Below, piece after piece: positions 21,201-26,044 of a DNA stretch of 28,173 nucleotides. Within the stretch, counting starts at the first letter, position 1. Every line of letters starts with the position of its first letter. The translations under genes and the position numbers were made by a program. The notes under the pieces were generated by a model. That model had not been told where the DNA came from and did no database searches. It saw only the letters and a list, made by a program, of their open reading frames with translations. The DNA comes from a virus, in IMG/VR virus record IMGVR_UViG_3300020159_003500, positions 1-28,173 of that record. One strand, given 5' to 3'.

Positions 21201-23022
21201 CCGCAGATGAAAAAGATAAAATATGATAAAGTAAAGTCTGAATATCCAATCCTTGTAGAGAAGTTCCTCCTTCTCCATTTAATAATATGGATTCAGTTAA
21301 TTGGACATCAATAGTATATGATGGAAATGAATTGGATGCGACATAAAAATAATCATCATTATCTACATAAACGTTTTGAATATCTGAGGTAACAATATTA
21401 TTTCCATATTGTATCGGAGATCCAGATGAAGATGCTTTATTTAATTTTCTTCTAATATCATATGAAAAAGAAGGATTATCTACAAATCCAATAAGATTAT
21501 CTAATGTTATTTGACTGTTCGAATAATTAATATTCGATACTAATGCATCTGAAAATACTACATTATTTACAGATCCTCTTAATATAACATCTATTAAATC
21601 ACCTTCTTTTAAACTAGATTTATCAATAGAACTCGTTAAAGTGAAAGAAGAACCACTAATTGTTGATACTTGATATCTAACACTTGTATTGTAAATCCAC
21701 GAATTAGCAAATATTTCTTTAAAAGTTTTATTTTCTGGTGGATTTTTAATTGAAATACCAATATTTTTTACTGCTATTTTCTCACCTTCATCCAATTCCT
21801 GATTTTTAGTTTTTGTTGTAAAATTAGATAAAACTCCAGTAATTCTTAGTTCGCATATTTTGGATGCATCTGCATTTTCATATCCAAAATATAAATCATC
21901 AGAGATAACATCATCAGTAGTTGAAATATTAAAATTAATATTTTCACATCCTAAAAATTGATTAATTGTTTTTTCACTATAAGTGATATTATTTTGACCA
22001 CAAATAATAGTACCAGACTCTGGAAATCCTACAGTCGAATCTACAGTAATAACTGAAGAATCAACAGGAACATTTCCAATTGCTTTAGTTTTAGGTGTAA
22101 TCGTAAATGTTCCCTGAATACTATCAGTATCAGCAAAACCTAAGAAAAGGTCAATTCTATAAAAAATTTCTCCCGCTCTAGATAAAATTTCTACGTTAGA
22201 GATAGAAGCTCTTGTTTCCAGGTCATTTTTTCTAAAAAGAGTTTGACCAATTAAGTTAAGAGGATTTCCGCTAATATTCTTTGCTACTAAAACCGCTCTT
22301 CTAATGTATTGAGCAGATGATGGTTTAAGCAGTAGATTATCTAAATTAATTATTTTTGGAGTTTCTCCAAATAATACATTAAAAAGTATTCTAAATGATT
22401 CTTCAGTTCCTTTTGATTGATAAAATACCCTTGCTTCCTTTATAAAATTACTTACATCAAGACCTTCAATAAACTCAACATTTTCTAATCCTGGTGTAAG
22501 TGAAGACTTTAATTTTTTATAAAATTCTCTAAGGAAACAAATACTTAAATTTTCAACCCTAGAAGATAATTTGTGAATACTAGATACTGAAGTTGAGAAA
22601 ACTAATTCTTCTTGATCTAAAGATGAATAGCAACTTGTAATTCCAGAGAATCCACGAACACATCCAGTAAAACTTGTTGATGTAGACTCCGTATATGTGA
22701 TAATTTCATCATCAATTTTTAGTAATCCATTTTTAGGTGGAAAACCTTTAGTACTATCTACAAATATTTCAGTATCATTTAATCCAACAGCAGAAGTCAA
22801 TGTCGTATATCCAGACATTGCTTCTGGTGTAAGATTATCAAGCTTTAAATACAAATCTAAATTTTCTGCAATATCCGCTGGCCCACCAGGAAAATCCTGT
22901 GAAAGATAATACTGTTTTAAAAAGTCAACCGTTTTTGGGCTTTCGCTAAGTAAAAACTCTGGAAGTTGACTTTCGATTATTTGACCGACTTTAACTCTCG
23001 CATCAAATCCAGTTGTAATCAT
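9205..23022 (-). CDS. Giant multi-repeat virion protein at the T4 gene 7 position, 4605 aa
   Basis: A single uninterrupted 13.8-kb frame lies between gp6 and the gp8-like gene, where T4 has wedge protein gp7 (about 1032 aa). The first ~70 residues (MITTGFDARVKVGQIIESQL; SPKTVDFLKQYYLSQDFPGG; NLDLYLKLDNLTPE) resemble the start of the large cyanomyovirus protein that follows gp6. They may be the baseplate-anchoring part. The rest is repetitive and beta-rich: STKGFP...RGFSG modules (first at residues ~75-135), repeats of the form GLxxGxxYYV (nt 17440-21215), Gly-Tyr modules, and a YHYH-like motif GWAYDGNPIYGPYGY at residues 1239-1253. It also has an FPDG repeat array (residues ~3470-4040) and INGVPQTP-type modules (near 4148-4195). 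A peripheral, adhesin-like role is inferred. The start at 23022 is supported by GAGGAG five bases upstream. Confidence 0.88.
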   Translation of the reverse strand: MITTGFDARVKVGQIIESQLPEFLLSESPKTVDFLKQYYLSQDFPGGPADIAENLDLYLKLDNLTPEAMSGYTTLTSAVGLNDTEIFVDSTKGFPPKNGLLKIDDEIITYTESTSTSFTGCVRGFSGITSCYSSLDQEELVFSTSVSSIHKLSSRVENLSICFLREFYKKLKSSLTPGLENVEFIEGLDVSNFIKEARVFYQSKGTEESFRILFNVLFGETPKIINLDNLLLKPSSAQYIRRAVLVAKNISGNPLNLIGQTLFRKNDLETRASISNVEILSRAGEIFYRIDLFLGFADTDSIQGTFTITPKTKAIGNVPVDSSVITVDSTVGFPESGTIICGQNNITYSEKTINQFLGCENINFNISTTDDVISDDLYFGYENADASKICELRITGVLSNFTTKTKNQELDEGEKIAVKNIGISIKNPPENKTFKEIFANSWIYNTSVRYQVSTISGSSFTLTSSIDKSSLKEGDLIDVILRGSVNNVVFSDALVSNINYSNSQITLDNLIGFVDNPSFSYDIRRKLNKASSSGSPIQYGNNIVTSDIQNVYVDNDDYFYVASNSFPSYTIDVQLTESILLNGEGGTSLQGLDIQTLLYHILSFSSAVPFQTGDEVVYFPESTPIEGLQPGLSYFVKVDDVFTNKITLYSSRSFIESGDYIEFYALPSGVGGKHSFVLKDQKDRFLKPQKNLIKFLGKQDIINGLNEKTQPGKVAILANGVDVINYKTNDKIYYGPIKNITLLNQGVNYDVINPPTIEIASPPSGGTKALIQPVVSGNVKKVFIDPQEFDIEKVISVTLTGGNGNGCTLEPVLEKRYREIDFDARPLNFAGGVGIDAETITFLTNHNFKNGEQVVYNPNGNAPLGLGTYFGGNFDQNLTLVNGASYYVKLVNNNTIQLYPRFNDYISGINTIGFTTISAVGIHKFRTFNPKTTIKEIKVTNPGSGYQNRKLYIKPEKVIITQDWITFHNHNFNDGDLVEYQCVGVGGTPISGLSTSNNYYILKVDSNTFRLSNAGIGGSITSNYERRNYVKLESQGLGYHIFKYPDISLSINVSYGSSVSGIITATPVIRGNIIDTYLYENGSKYGSETINLHKKPKIIIKNGKGAELKPFISSGTIKSVEVLVDGEEYNAPPDLIVNGSGVGAVLRANVSNGKLTSVVVINSGINYDENTTISIIPPGRNALIDIFVRDLTINAEFRYGTEVIAPSNNGLGYGWVGYSTSYGASEFGDKGSTHSPIIGWAYDGNPIYGPYGYSNPEDSDTTVRLMRTGYIDNTSLVFDRPASFSPGFFVDDYVFIGNQDLDTHNGRYCVTPDFPSGTYAYFVGIKTDALNNLVPTFPYFVGDTYRSKVISDNFLNLNQSFDFNNSNLVRNTFPYKVNDGTAACEFLYESNNITNQFLIIDSVTSGSIIDYNVIEPGDGYSVGDLVKFDETSTRGTGLNAAISSIIGKDIVSIASTTLQYENTVFTWKDKATVRAHLPSFHEFYGSSNIISVSGLTTYVPKITGTHIVGITSDYINVIKEIPLNLSSGIVTDIYVSRVSSSVSIGCTLGIGSEFFSVLNIFSERNILRVKRGVSGSAHTIGTKIYIKTNKLDIPVSLDYFDSEYNETLYFNPTVSVGIGSTSSNVESINYPLGDISYPISVQTQSIYIPNHPFKTNQAVILSKPSVSSSSLSVGSTSVSPNFSLPASQSQIVYVINKSKDYIGLATQVGLTTTGGVFFFTNGDVNYEYSLTPTKFEVGGNVINNKTTVSLSTSHALKRNDVINLSVNPELTQGIGNSSYVYLKYNSSYDKFLVNPVGFGSVSVDSYKNTLYLPLHGYNTGDKVFYYSADLIISGLQTGSYYAYRIDDNIIQLCETIKDLKSNPIIVVGFANTGGSLNEISLINPPLNAYKNNNLKFDVSNSSLTGYQLKVYTDANLANEFVSVGTTAEFNLVRNGVPGTTGAFVTLEYSDLIPSRLFYQLEKSGYISTSDVEVLNYSQINYVDSLYSGSYSISGIGATSFDISLRSRPEKNSYTFNEAVLKYTTSSQNDIGGVDKINIIFGGFGYKKIPSFIEIESNGGTNANIDIVGSGIGDIREFKILDQGFEYSSDKTLRPEALISPRLELINNNEIVGVDILFAGKKYTSNPDIIVFNPVTKQVINSGTLRANVYSSAIRDIDIVETPKGLNSVIHELYTVQNSNGVGINSVITAGVGIVTVFLSTPFLGFSTAPFSPGDDIFVENIVLERSGLGFNSRDYDFKFFKVVSYDNTIPAKLEYSIVGFADGNPGLAKTEQFSFASITKKSDYPILKPIQSRSNFVIGEKISVRSNTGTFIETDLEVTDFRSNNVKLFGEYELFVGDVIRGVLSGTLATINQSSNNQGEFEISFSLRKDFGWLDDVGKLDEDYQVIPDNDYYQNLSYSVKSTKTYDEIVDTVNRLVHPVGLKNFADTQILSSSSSPVVGDGFGDIAVFDLIDERRVDTISNYDLVQDQDLIINEGRTYSKFIKFKSKKLSDYIECRTNRVLTVDNIGPQFSNSNNAEGGFADLYTYAEPFARFLVQIKNTNSRETQLTELVVLYTDSDVLIEGIKDANVFTLEKGTLSSNGDQIPVAELLGNVDQFDNLTLRIFPESIFKDDYDIKILVNQFNTTIAGISSSLDVGATTLYTKVSTCGIKTSTTIFEADSNKVQSFIASIHVLDLDNNEQNYAEIYVSHDGVDAYQSEFIADNNKYSTSVTSVSIGTFTSYIDGGVLKLDFANPRSTDQQVRHRIIGFGTESVGLGTYRYALEGQANERSARYVTNVVQSVGSASSTLVGVSTNLITSFKSYVNVSIGETRAVHQLMTMHDGREIYILQGPFLSIGSTSGIGSFSAEYVGENLEFKFNPNPEITGTCNIICFSEQLYSEIDAANIPPDLINGPLTEKVFLGEFNGSQGDRINRLDFTVSYEGIPVFSKLFNPNNIDQINLSTGIFRLRDHFFSSNEELTYTEGSTFVGVPALPIGIGSTLVGGTVFTGDFLAGFSTITGISTSTGLNPGQSVIGLGIPGGSTIVSVGQTYRYFSGNVSSGSTIITGVANTSILNFVGAGIFSGNGTGIGTVVSVGIGSIISSGTISVGTGVTYYLNVLGVGVSLSTISTGSSFRNSYTSGITTNVCPNDVYTIRLDSDRFKLTGTRNSGIGFTFTSPGSGNAHKLTMKKRLEKSLIMIDNVVQYPLTYTPLNYTLVNNGGQISFASTIFGISGISSLRISDVLEIDNEFMKVVNFGSAPSPSGPISGVGTYLAMNVQRGFSGTIATTHSDGSVARVYRGGYNIADSTLYFTQAPLGSGFSRLDNSNLLRPYAKFDGRVYLRKDYTTNKIYDDISDQFSGIGVTFRLTSSGENTTGIEPGNSILFNNQIFQTPTTSNNGGNNYELQESSGKTEIVYTGITSSDGSIVKSLVDINQNQLPRGGIIVSLGSTNGLGYAIPENATVGIITGPNGAITKIVSSATTASYNSFTDFKYSHVTGIATITTTNPHNFVYGDSISIRNLKLECPDGYAGLTPNVAISTVVYNKTTGIMTVTTATPHYLATGVNLRLRNLNFTCSGPSGITTTVFPDGTRGYIFTTNKIINSTNFETNVGISTITHNYVSGGTVEVGITTNIFPDQRGIPYTINNFDYHKTTGVSTITFNYNHNFKTGDTIKLQNIQFDCPVGAGATIGITSVTYNNVTGIMTVSTNWNHLLSPGNTIRLFGMNFSCNSSGYGTTTIFPDGSQGYYFPVNSVGFATEFTTNVGTSTISHYYVNGGYVQVGITTSVFPDSDNNYHIVSIPTADSIVVNVGPSTITHNYVGDGYAYAKKRVGPYRVRTIVNTNTFETDLYTVGFAHTYVSGGEVSKYYNFNIGSGYRGGEVGVSVTSLTGYGATIRAFAGIGGTLGFTVDAGGVGYAFTNTTVIIPEPSYENLNIKGVSRVGVGSTTTTGIGLLLSVDIGPAQSEYGGTIGIVTAQYDKNTGIITVTTDSIHSLSVGNHFQMYDLQFFCSGPSGITTTIFPDGTRGYDYKVTNVVGIKTFTTNVGTSTITHNYISGGYIKPIGIGSETGEVRSFRVSRTGYAFQRGDIFTAVGLVTAKGYAQPIAPFELTVLDVYTDTFAAWQFGELDFIDSIKPLQDGARTRFPLLYNGQLLSFEKNPGDPDSSQIDLDSVLLIFINGVPQTPKTSYQFTGGTTFTFTSPPSADSNIAIFFYRGSRGSDSIFVNVNETIKKGDIVQVESNNDIRTTASQNQRVVYEVAAADKLETNLYNEQGIDNSNFKPLSWSKQKVDRFISGETVYKVRDILESQVYPTAQIIKNVSSDEIEEIFIDKAELFRYEEDESALVLGEISAFVGLVGDDPIAAKLSSSVSAGGTIQAVNVINGGSGYNGPSVDIAIAAPKTIGVGIGTTATATASIVNGSIVSVSVNNPGLGYNTAKPPQVLAPVATLAYENITSINEVFGFSGIITGITTTTGIGGHPLALKLFLNANTTFAPLLVGYPINVFDTNVGSGVTSVDFDNNSIVGIGTSYLDNIYYIHNIVFLGQNAEVTTNVASYSSIVGIVTVGSATTNVGRFSWGRLTGFARGSEPLSIAVTGFTVNPGLTTFPYIQRRGYGLRDQGPLRKILQ
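10905..12615 (-). repeat. Degenerate tandem protein repeat array within the giant gene (FPDG/NVGxSTITHNY units)
   Basis: Two alternating half-units recur in the encoded protein. The first has the form YxxxTGIxTVTTxxPHxL, then a GxxxRLxNLxFxC stretch, with five copies starting near nt 12610, 12465, 12150, 12010 and 11160. The second has the form TTxFPDGtrGYxF, then TNVGxSTITHNYVSGG, with clear copies near 12350-12190, 11890-11740 and 11045-10900 and decayed copies near 11720-11610 and 11570-11500. Parts are still similar at DNA level: the segments at 12318-12358 and 11028-11061 share ccatctgggaat and ggtccact blocks in register. This points to internal duplication, not only convergent composition. 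Confidence 0.75.
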
Positions 23023-23023
23023 A

Positions 23024-24925
23024 TTATCTCCTCGTTAATTCCCCGTTTGAATAGCTTGATGTAACTTTAAATCCGACACCTGATATTTGCTCACCTGAAG
23101 ATATGGTATCCTTAACCATATTTATCTTACTATTAGAAACATCTAATGATAGATATAGATCTTTTAATCCAACAACATCATTTGATTCTGGATATGCCTG
23201 AACTTGTATAACGTTATTTGGTAAAATAGTCGAAGTAATTTGAACTGGTCCTAAAAAGATTTCTCCCTTATTATAATCAACTGTACCAACTTTATTATTA
23301 ACCACTCTATAACGAGTAGATCCCTCATCTAAAGTTACAATTGATATGATTCCACTACCATTACCGTTACCGTTTGGAGTATCAGTTAAGAAACAAGTAT
23401 TATTCTCTCCAAAAATACTAAATCCAGTGCTCTTAATATTAAAACCACTTGAATTAATATGAAATTGATTTCCAAAACACAATTCATATTGAGCAAATCT
23501 GTTGATTTGGGCATTGAGATTTCTTCTCATAATAACTTTGGTAATATTCGATGTAATAGCAACATCAGAATTATCAATTAATTGTAGTACCTTACTATAC
23601 TTAAACCTTCCACCAAATTTATTTACATCAACAGACTTGGAATATGCATCAATTACATTAAATACCGTTGATTTTAAGTTTTCTATGTTAGTGACTTGAG
23701 AAGAATTATAATAAACATAACTGTCAAGTTCAACATAGAGAACTTTAAGATCGATAATTTCTTGTTTGATGCCAACAAGAGAATAACTCGATAACTTACT
23801 CAATATAAATTGCTTATCAAAATCGGAAATAAAATCTCCATTTTTTGGTTTGATACTAATTAAAACTTTTCCGTATTGTGGTGGACTTAATTCATCCCCA
23901 CCAACAACAGAAACAGATTCTGTATTTGGGTAAATCGTTTGTATTACCGATTCATAATCTCTGCTAGTAACTGCTCTATATTGTGATGAGTATAATCTTG
24001 GTGCAAAATATTTTACAGAATCAATAGATTCTATTTCTCCACCACCTTGAGCATTTCTAACAGTATTAACAGCAATATTTCCTGTTGGAATCACAAGTTC
24101 ACCAACAGCACCTCTTAATGTTCCAGAATAATCAAATAAACTTGGACCATTTCCATCCGAACCATCAGTTACAATATAAGTTGCTGTGATGATAGATCCA
24201 TTCTCAAGTTTCTTACCAAAAATACCATCACCAAATAGTAATTCGTATTTTTCGTCTTTAATTTCCTGAATTAAATAAGTTTCGGATATACTCTTAACAT
24301 TTAAAATATTATCAATTTGTTGATATTCTTTACCCTCCCCACCGTCAGATAGTCCTCTAACTTTAACAAGAATAGTAGAAGTATCAATAAATGAGTTATC
24401 TAAAATAAATCTTTGATCAAGAGAACCATTTACGACAAATTCTTTTTTAAGAAATGTTCCTTGATATGCGCTAATTGGTTCACTTGCTGTGCCAAAATTA
24501 GCAACCCCATTCACAATTGTTGTTGTAATTGGTTCTGGAATTGAGAAAATATATGAACTATCATTAGTATTCCCTACACACACCAGTCCCGCCTGTAAGG
24601 TAAGTGTAGATGATGTTGATGACGTTGGTACGCTAAAATAAACCTGTGCCCTTGCTGCCGTTCTAGAGCGCGGTACGTAACCAATATTTCGAGCAAGAGA
24701 AACAACATTTTCTCTAACGGTTGCAGAATCGAGGAATGCCTCATTCGCAACCATATTGGTATTAAATGCAGTGATATATGTGTTGTACGCTAGAGTATCA
24801 ATTAAAACTGAAAAGTTTGATCCCTCAAAGTCAAAATCCGTAAAATTAGAATTTGCACGGAGATAATCTTTAATGGACGCTTTTATTTGATCAAAATCTA
24901 GATTTGTAAATTTTGTAAAAGGCAT
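23024..24925 (-). CDS. 6: Baseplate wedge protein gp6, 633 aa
   Basis: This is the T4 gp6-type wedge subunit, which forms the structural ring of the baseplate around the hub. The length (633 aa) is close to T4 gp6 (about 660). The N-terminus (MPFTKFTNLDFDQIKASIKD; then SNFTDFDFEGSNFSVLIDTL and NTNMVANEAFLDSATVREN) and the following ARNIGYVPRS segment are typical of gp6 in cyanomyoviruses. The central part (QGGGEIESIDSVKYFAPRLY, then SRDYESVIQTIYPN) matches the baseplate J/gp6 fold. It starts one base before the gp25 stop region. Its own stop (23024-23026) lies one base from the giant gene's ATG, so the last codons of gp6 contain the ribosome binding site of the next gene. Translational coupling is likely. 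Confidence 0.92.
   Translation of the reverse strand: MPFTKFTNLDFDQIKASIKDYLRANSNFTDFDFEGSNFSVLIDTLAYNTYITAFNTNMVANEAFLDSATVRENVVSLARNIGYVPRSRTAARAQVYFSVPTSSTSSTLTLQAGLVCVGNTNDSSYIFSIPEPITTTIVNGVANFGTASEPISAYQGTFLKKEFVVNGSLDQRFILDNSFIDTSTILVKVRGLSDGGEGKEYQQIDNILNVKSISETYLIQEIKDEKYELLFGDGIFGKKLENGSIITATYIVTDGSDGNGPSLFDYSGTLRGAVGELVIPTGNIAVNTVRNAQGGGEIESIDSVKYFAPRLYSSQYRAVTSRDYESVIQTIYPNTESVSVVGGDELSPPQYGKVLISIKPKNGDFISDFDKQFILSKLSSYSLVGIKQEIIDLKVLYVELDSYVYYNSSQVTNIENLKSTVFNVIDAYSKSVDVNKFGGRFKYSKVLQLIDNSDVAITSNITKVIMRRNLNAQINRFAQYELCFGNQFHINSSGFNIKSTGFSIFGENNTCFLTDTPNGNGNGSGIISIVTLDEGSTRYRVVNNKVGTVDYNKGEIFLGPVQITSTILPNNVIQVQAYPESNDVVGLKDLYLSLDVSNSKINMVKDTISSGEQISGVGFKVTSSYSNGELTRR
23028..23033 (-). 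promoter_or_regulatory. Strong Shine-Dalgarno for the giant gene, embedded in the end of gp6
   Basis: The minus strand reads GAGGAG, a five-base spacer containing the gp6 TAA, then ATG at 23022. It is the best ribosome binding site among the structural genes in this window and fixes the start of the 4605-aa protein. Confidence 0.8.
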
Positions 24926-24926
24926 T

Positions 24927-25328
24927 TTATCTAGTTGCCTCTAATATGAACGTGAATTGTTGTGCTGGGGTTTCTTGACCAATAATATCAAAAGATATGT
25001 CAACTATAAAGGTGTTTGAGTCTGGTTCTGGTTTCACTTCAATGATTAAACCAGTAACTCTAGGTTCATAATTTTTAATTGATGCAATAATCTGTTCACG
25101 AATAACTGCTGCTGTACCAAAATCAACAAACTCAAACAAACTTTGTGTTATGTTGGATCCAAGAGAAGAATTAAAAACTCTTTCTGTTGGAATTGTTTGA
25201 ACCAAATTTCTAACCGAACGGATAATTGCCGATTCATTTTTAATGATTGGCAAATCTTTAGTGACAGGATGGGGATCAAAAGATAAACTAATATCTTTAA
25301 ATCCCCTTGATATCCTTTGTACAGGCAT
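24927..25328 (-). CDS. 25: Baseplate wedge protein gp25 (GPW/gp25 family), 133 aa
   Basis: The length (133 aa) equals T4 gp25 (132 aa). The family pattern is clear: after a basic N-terminus (MPVQRISRGFKDISLSFDPH) comes the core helix region, residues 31-66, with NESAIIRSVRNLVQTIPTER and FNSSLGSNITQSLFE. An EPRVTGLIIEVKPEPD strand pair follows. gp25 is a conserved wedge component related to sheath-initiator proteins of contractile injection systems and binds gp6. It is directly followed by gp6, as in many T4-like phages. A late promoter box (25353-25360) lies upstream, making gp25 the probable first gene of the late baseplate transcript. The Shine-Dalgarno is weak. Confidence 0.94.
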   Translation of the reverse strand: MPVQRISRGFKDISLSFDPHPVTKDLPIIKNESAIIRSVRNLVQTIPTERVFNSSLGSNITQSLFEFVDFGTAAVIREQIIASIKNYEPRVTGLIIEVKPEPDSNTFIVDISFDIIGQETPAQQFTFILEATR

Positions 25329-25352
25329 TTATAGGATATAAATTTCTAAATT

Positions 25353-25360
25353 TATTTATG
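25353..25360 (-). promoter_or_regulatory. T4-type late promoter box CATAAATA before gp25
   Basis: In the 33-base gap upstream of gp25 the minus strand reads GGCATAAATAAATTT, matching the late consensus NATAAATA. It is oriented toward gp25 (ATG 25328), leaving a leader of about 15-20 bases. This is the likely main promoter for the gp25-gp6-giant structural operon. Confidence 0.72.
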
Positions 25361-25361
25361 C

Positions 25362-25622
25362 CTACTTCCAGGAAGAACCGTATACTGGTTCAGTTCCATA
25401 CTCCCAATCATCATAATCTTCATCATTACGAATTTGTTCATGAATTTTAGTTTGTTCAGTTAAATTATGCTTTTTATCTGGAATTTCATCGTGCATGATT
25501 TCCTGAATCACTTGCTTCTTATAATTCTCAGGTAACACTGTATAATCAGTAATAAGTTTATCTGTACCCCACATCTGGTACATGTAGTCACTATTTCGAT
25601 CAGGGTTATGATTAGTTGCCAT
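25362..25622 (-). CDS. Hypothetical acidic protein, 86 aa
   Basis: ATG at 25622 has a good GGAG eight bases upstream. The 86-aa product is hydrophilic and soluble, with no membrane segment. It has a Met/Tyr-rich N-terminal part (NSDYMYQMWGTDKLITDYTV), a charged helix (QVIQEIMHDEIPDKKHN) and an acidic, aromatic tail (NDEDYDDWEYGTEPVYG). I do not recognise a family with known function. It lies between speD and the late promoter of gp25, so it may belong to the end of the small-gene transcript and not to the structural operon. The 60-base gap before it contains a small hairpin (25662-25681). Confidence 0.75.
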   Translation of the reverse strand: MATNHNPDRNSDYMYQMWGTDKLITDYTVLPENYKKQVIQEIMHDEIPDKKHNLTEQTKIHEQIRNDEDYDDWEYGTEPVYGSSWK

Positions 25623-25661
25623 CTGTTTTCTCCAAAAAGGTTAAACAGAACTTTTAAAGGG

Positions 25662-25681
25662 GTTGCTATCCCTGAAGCAAC
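25662..25681 (-). terminator. Possible weak terminator or mRNA hairpin downstream of speD
   Basis: On the minus strand GTTGCT and AGCAAC form a perfect 6-bp stem with an 8-base loop (TCAGGGAT), starting two bases after the speD stop. It is followed by CCCCTTTAAAAG, so the U-tract is poor. It could partly terminate the speD transcript, or protect its 3' end or an mRNA processing site. Confidence 0.4.
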
Positions 25682-25682
25682 A

Positions 25683-26039
25683 TTATCTGTATATCTCTCT
25701 TATACTATAGTTAGTCGAATTTAAATATTTAAGCATCTCAAGTGCAATCAAACGAGGATTTCCTTCCCCACAAGTATAAACATCGATGGCAATACAACCA
25801 TTTTCAGGCCAAGTATGGCATGAAACATGACTTTCTGAGAGAGCAATTACGACTGTACATCCTTGGGGAATGAAACAATGATGAAAAACGTTCAAAATTG
25901 TCATTTTTGCACGTTCGATACCCTTCATCATCACTGCCTGAAGTGCTTCACCATCATTAAGAAGATTAAAATCTACATCATACACCTCTAAAAGCAGGTG
26001 CTTACCCATAGAATGCTGTTCCAATGCACAGATTGCCAA
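25683..26039 (-). CDS. speD: S-adenosylmethionine decarboxylase proenzyme, 118 aa
   Basis: SpeD decarboxylates S-adenosylmethionine to supply the aminopropyl donor for spermidine. It is a known auxiliary metabolic gene of cyanomyoviruses. The bacterial short (class 1B) form self-cleaves to create a pyruvoyl cofactor. The cleavage site is visible as Glu69-Ser70 in IALSESHVSCHTWPENG, the processing His is His75, and the catalytic Cys is Cys90 in DVYTCGEGNP. Spacing between these three residues equals that of the Thermotoga enzyme. The N-terminus LEQHSMGKHLLLEVYDVDF is also typical. No ATG lies in frame upstream: this reading uses TTG at 26037-26039, which keeps the conserved LEQHS segment. The next ATG (26009) would remove it. 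The catalytic set is intact, so the enzyme should be active. Confidence 0.93.
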   Translation of the reverse strand: MAICALEQHSMGKHLLLEVYDVDFNLLNDGEALQAVMMKGIERAKMTILNVFHHCFIPQGCTVVIALSESHVSCHTWPENGCIAIDVYTCGEGNPRLIALEMLKYLNSTNYSIREIYR

Positions 26040-26044
26040 AAAAT

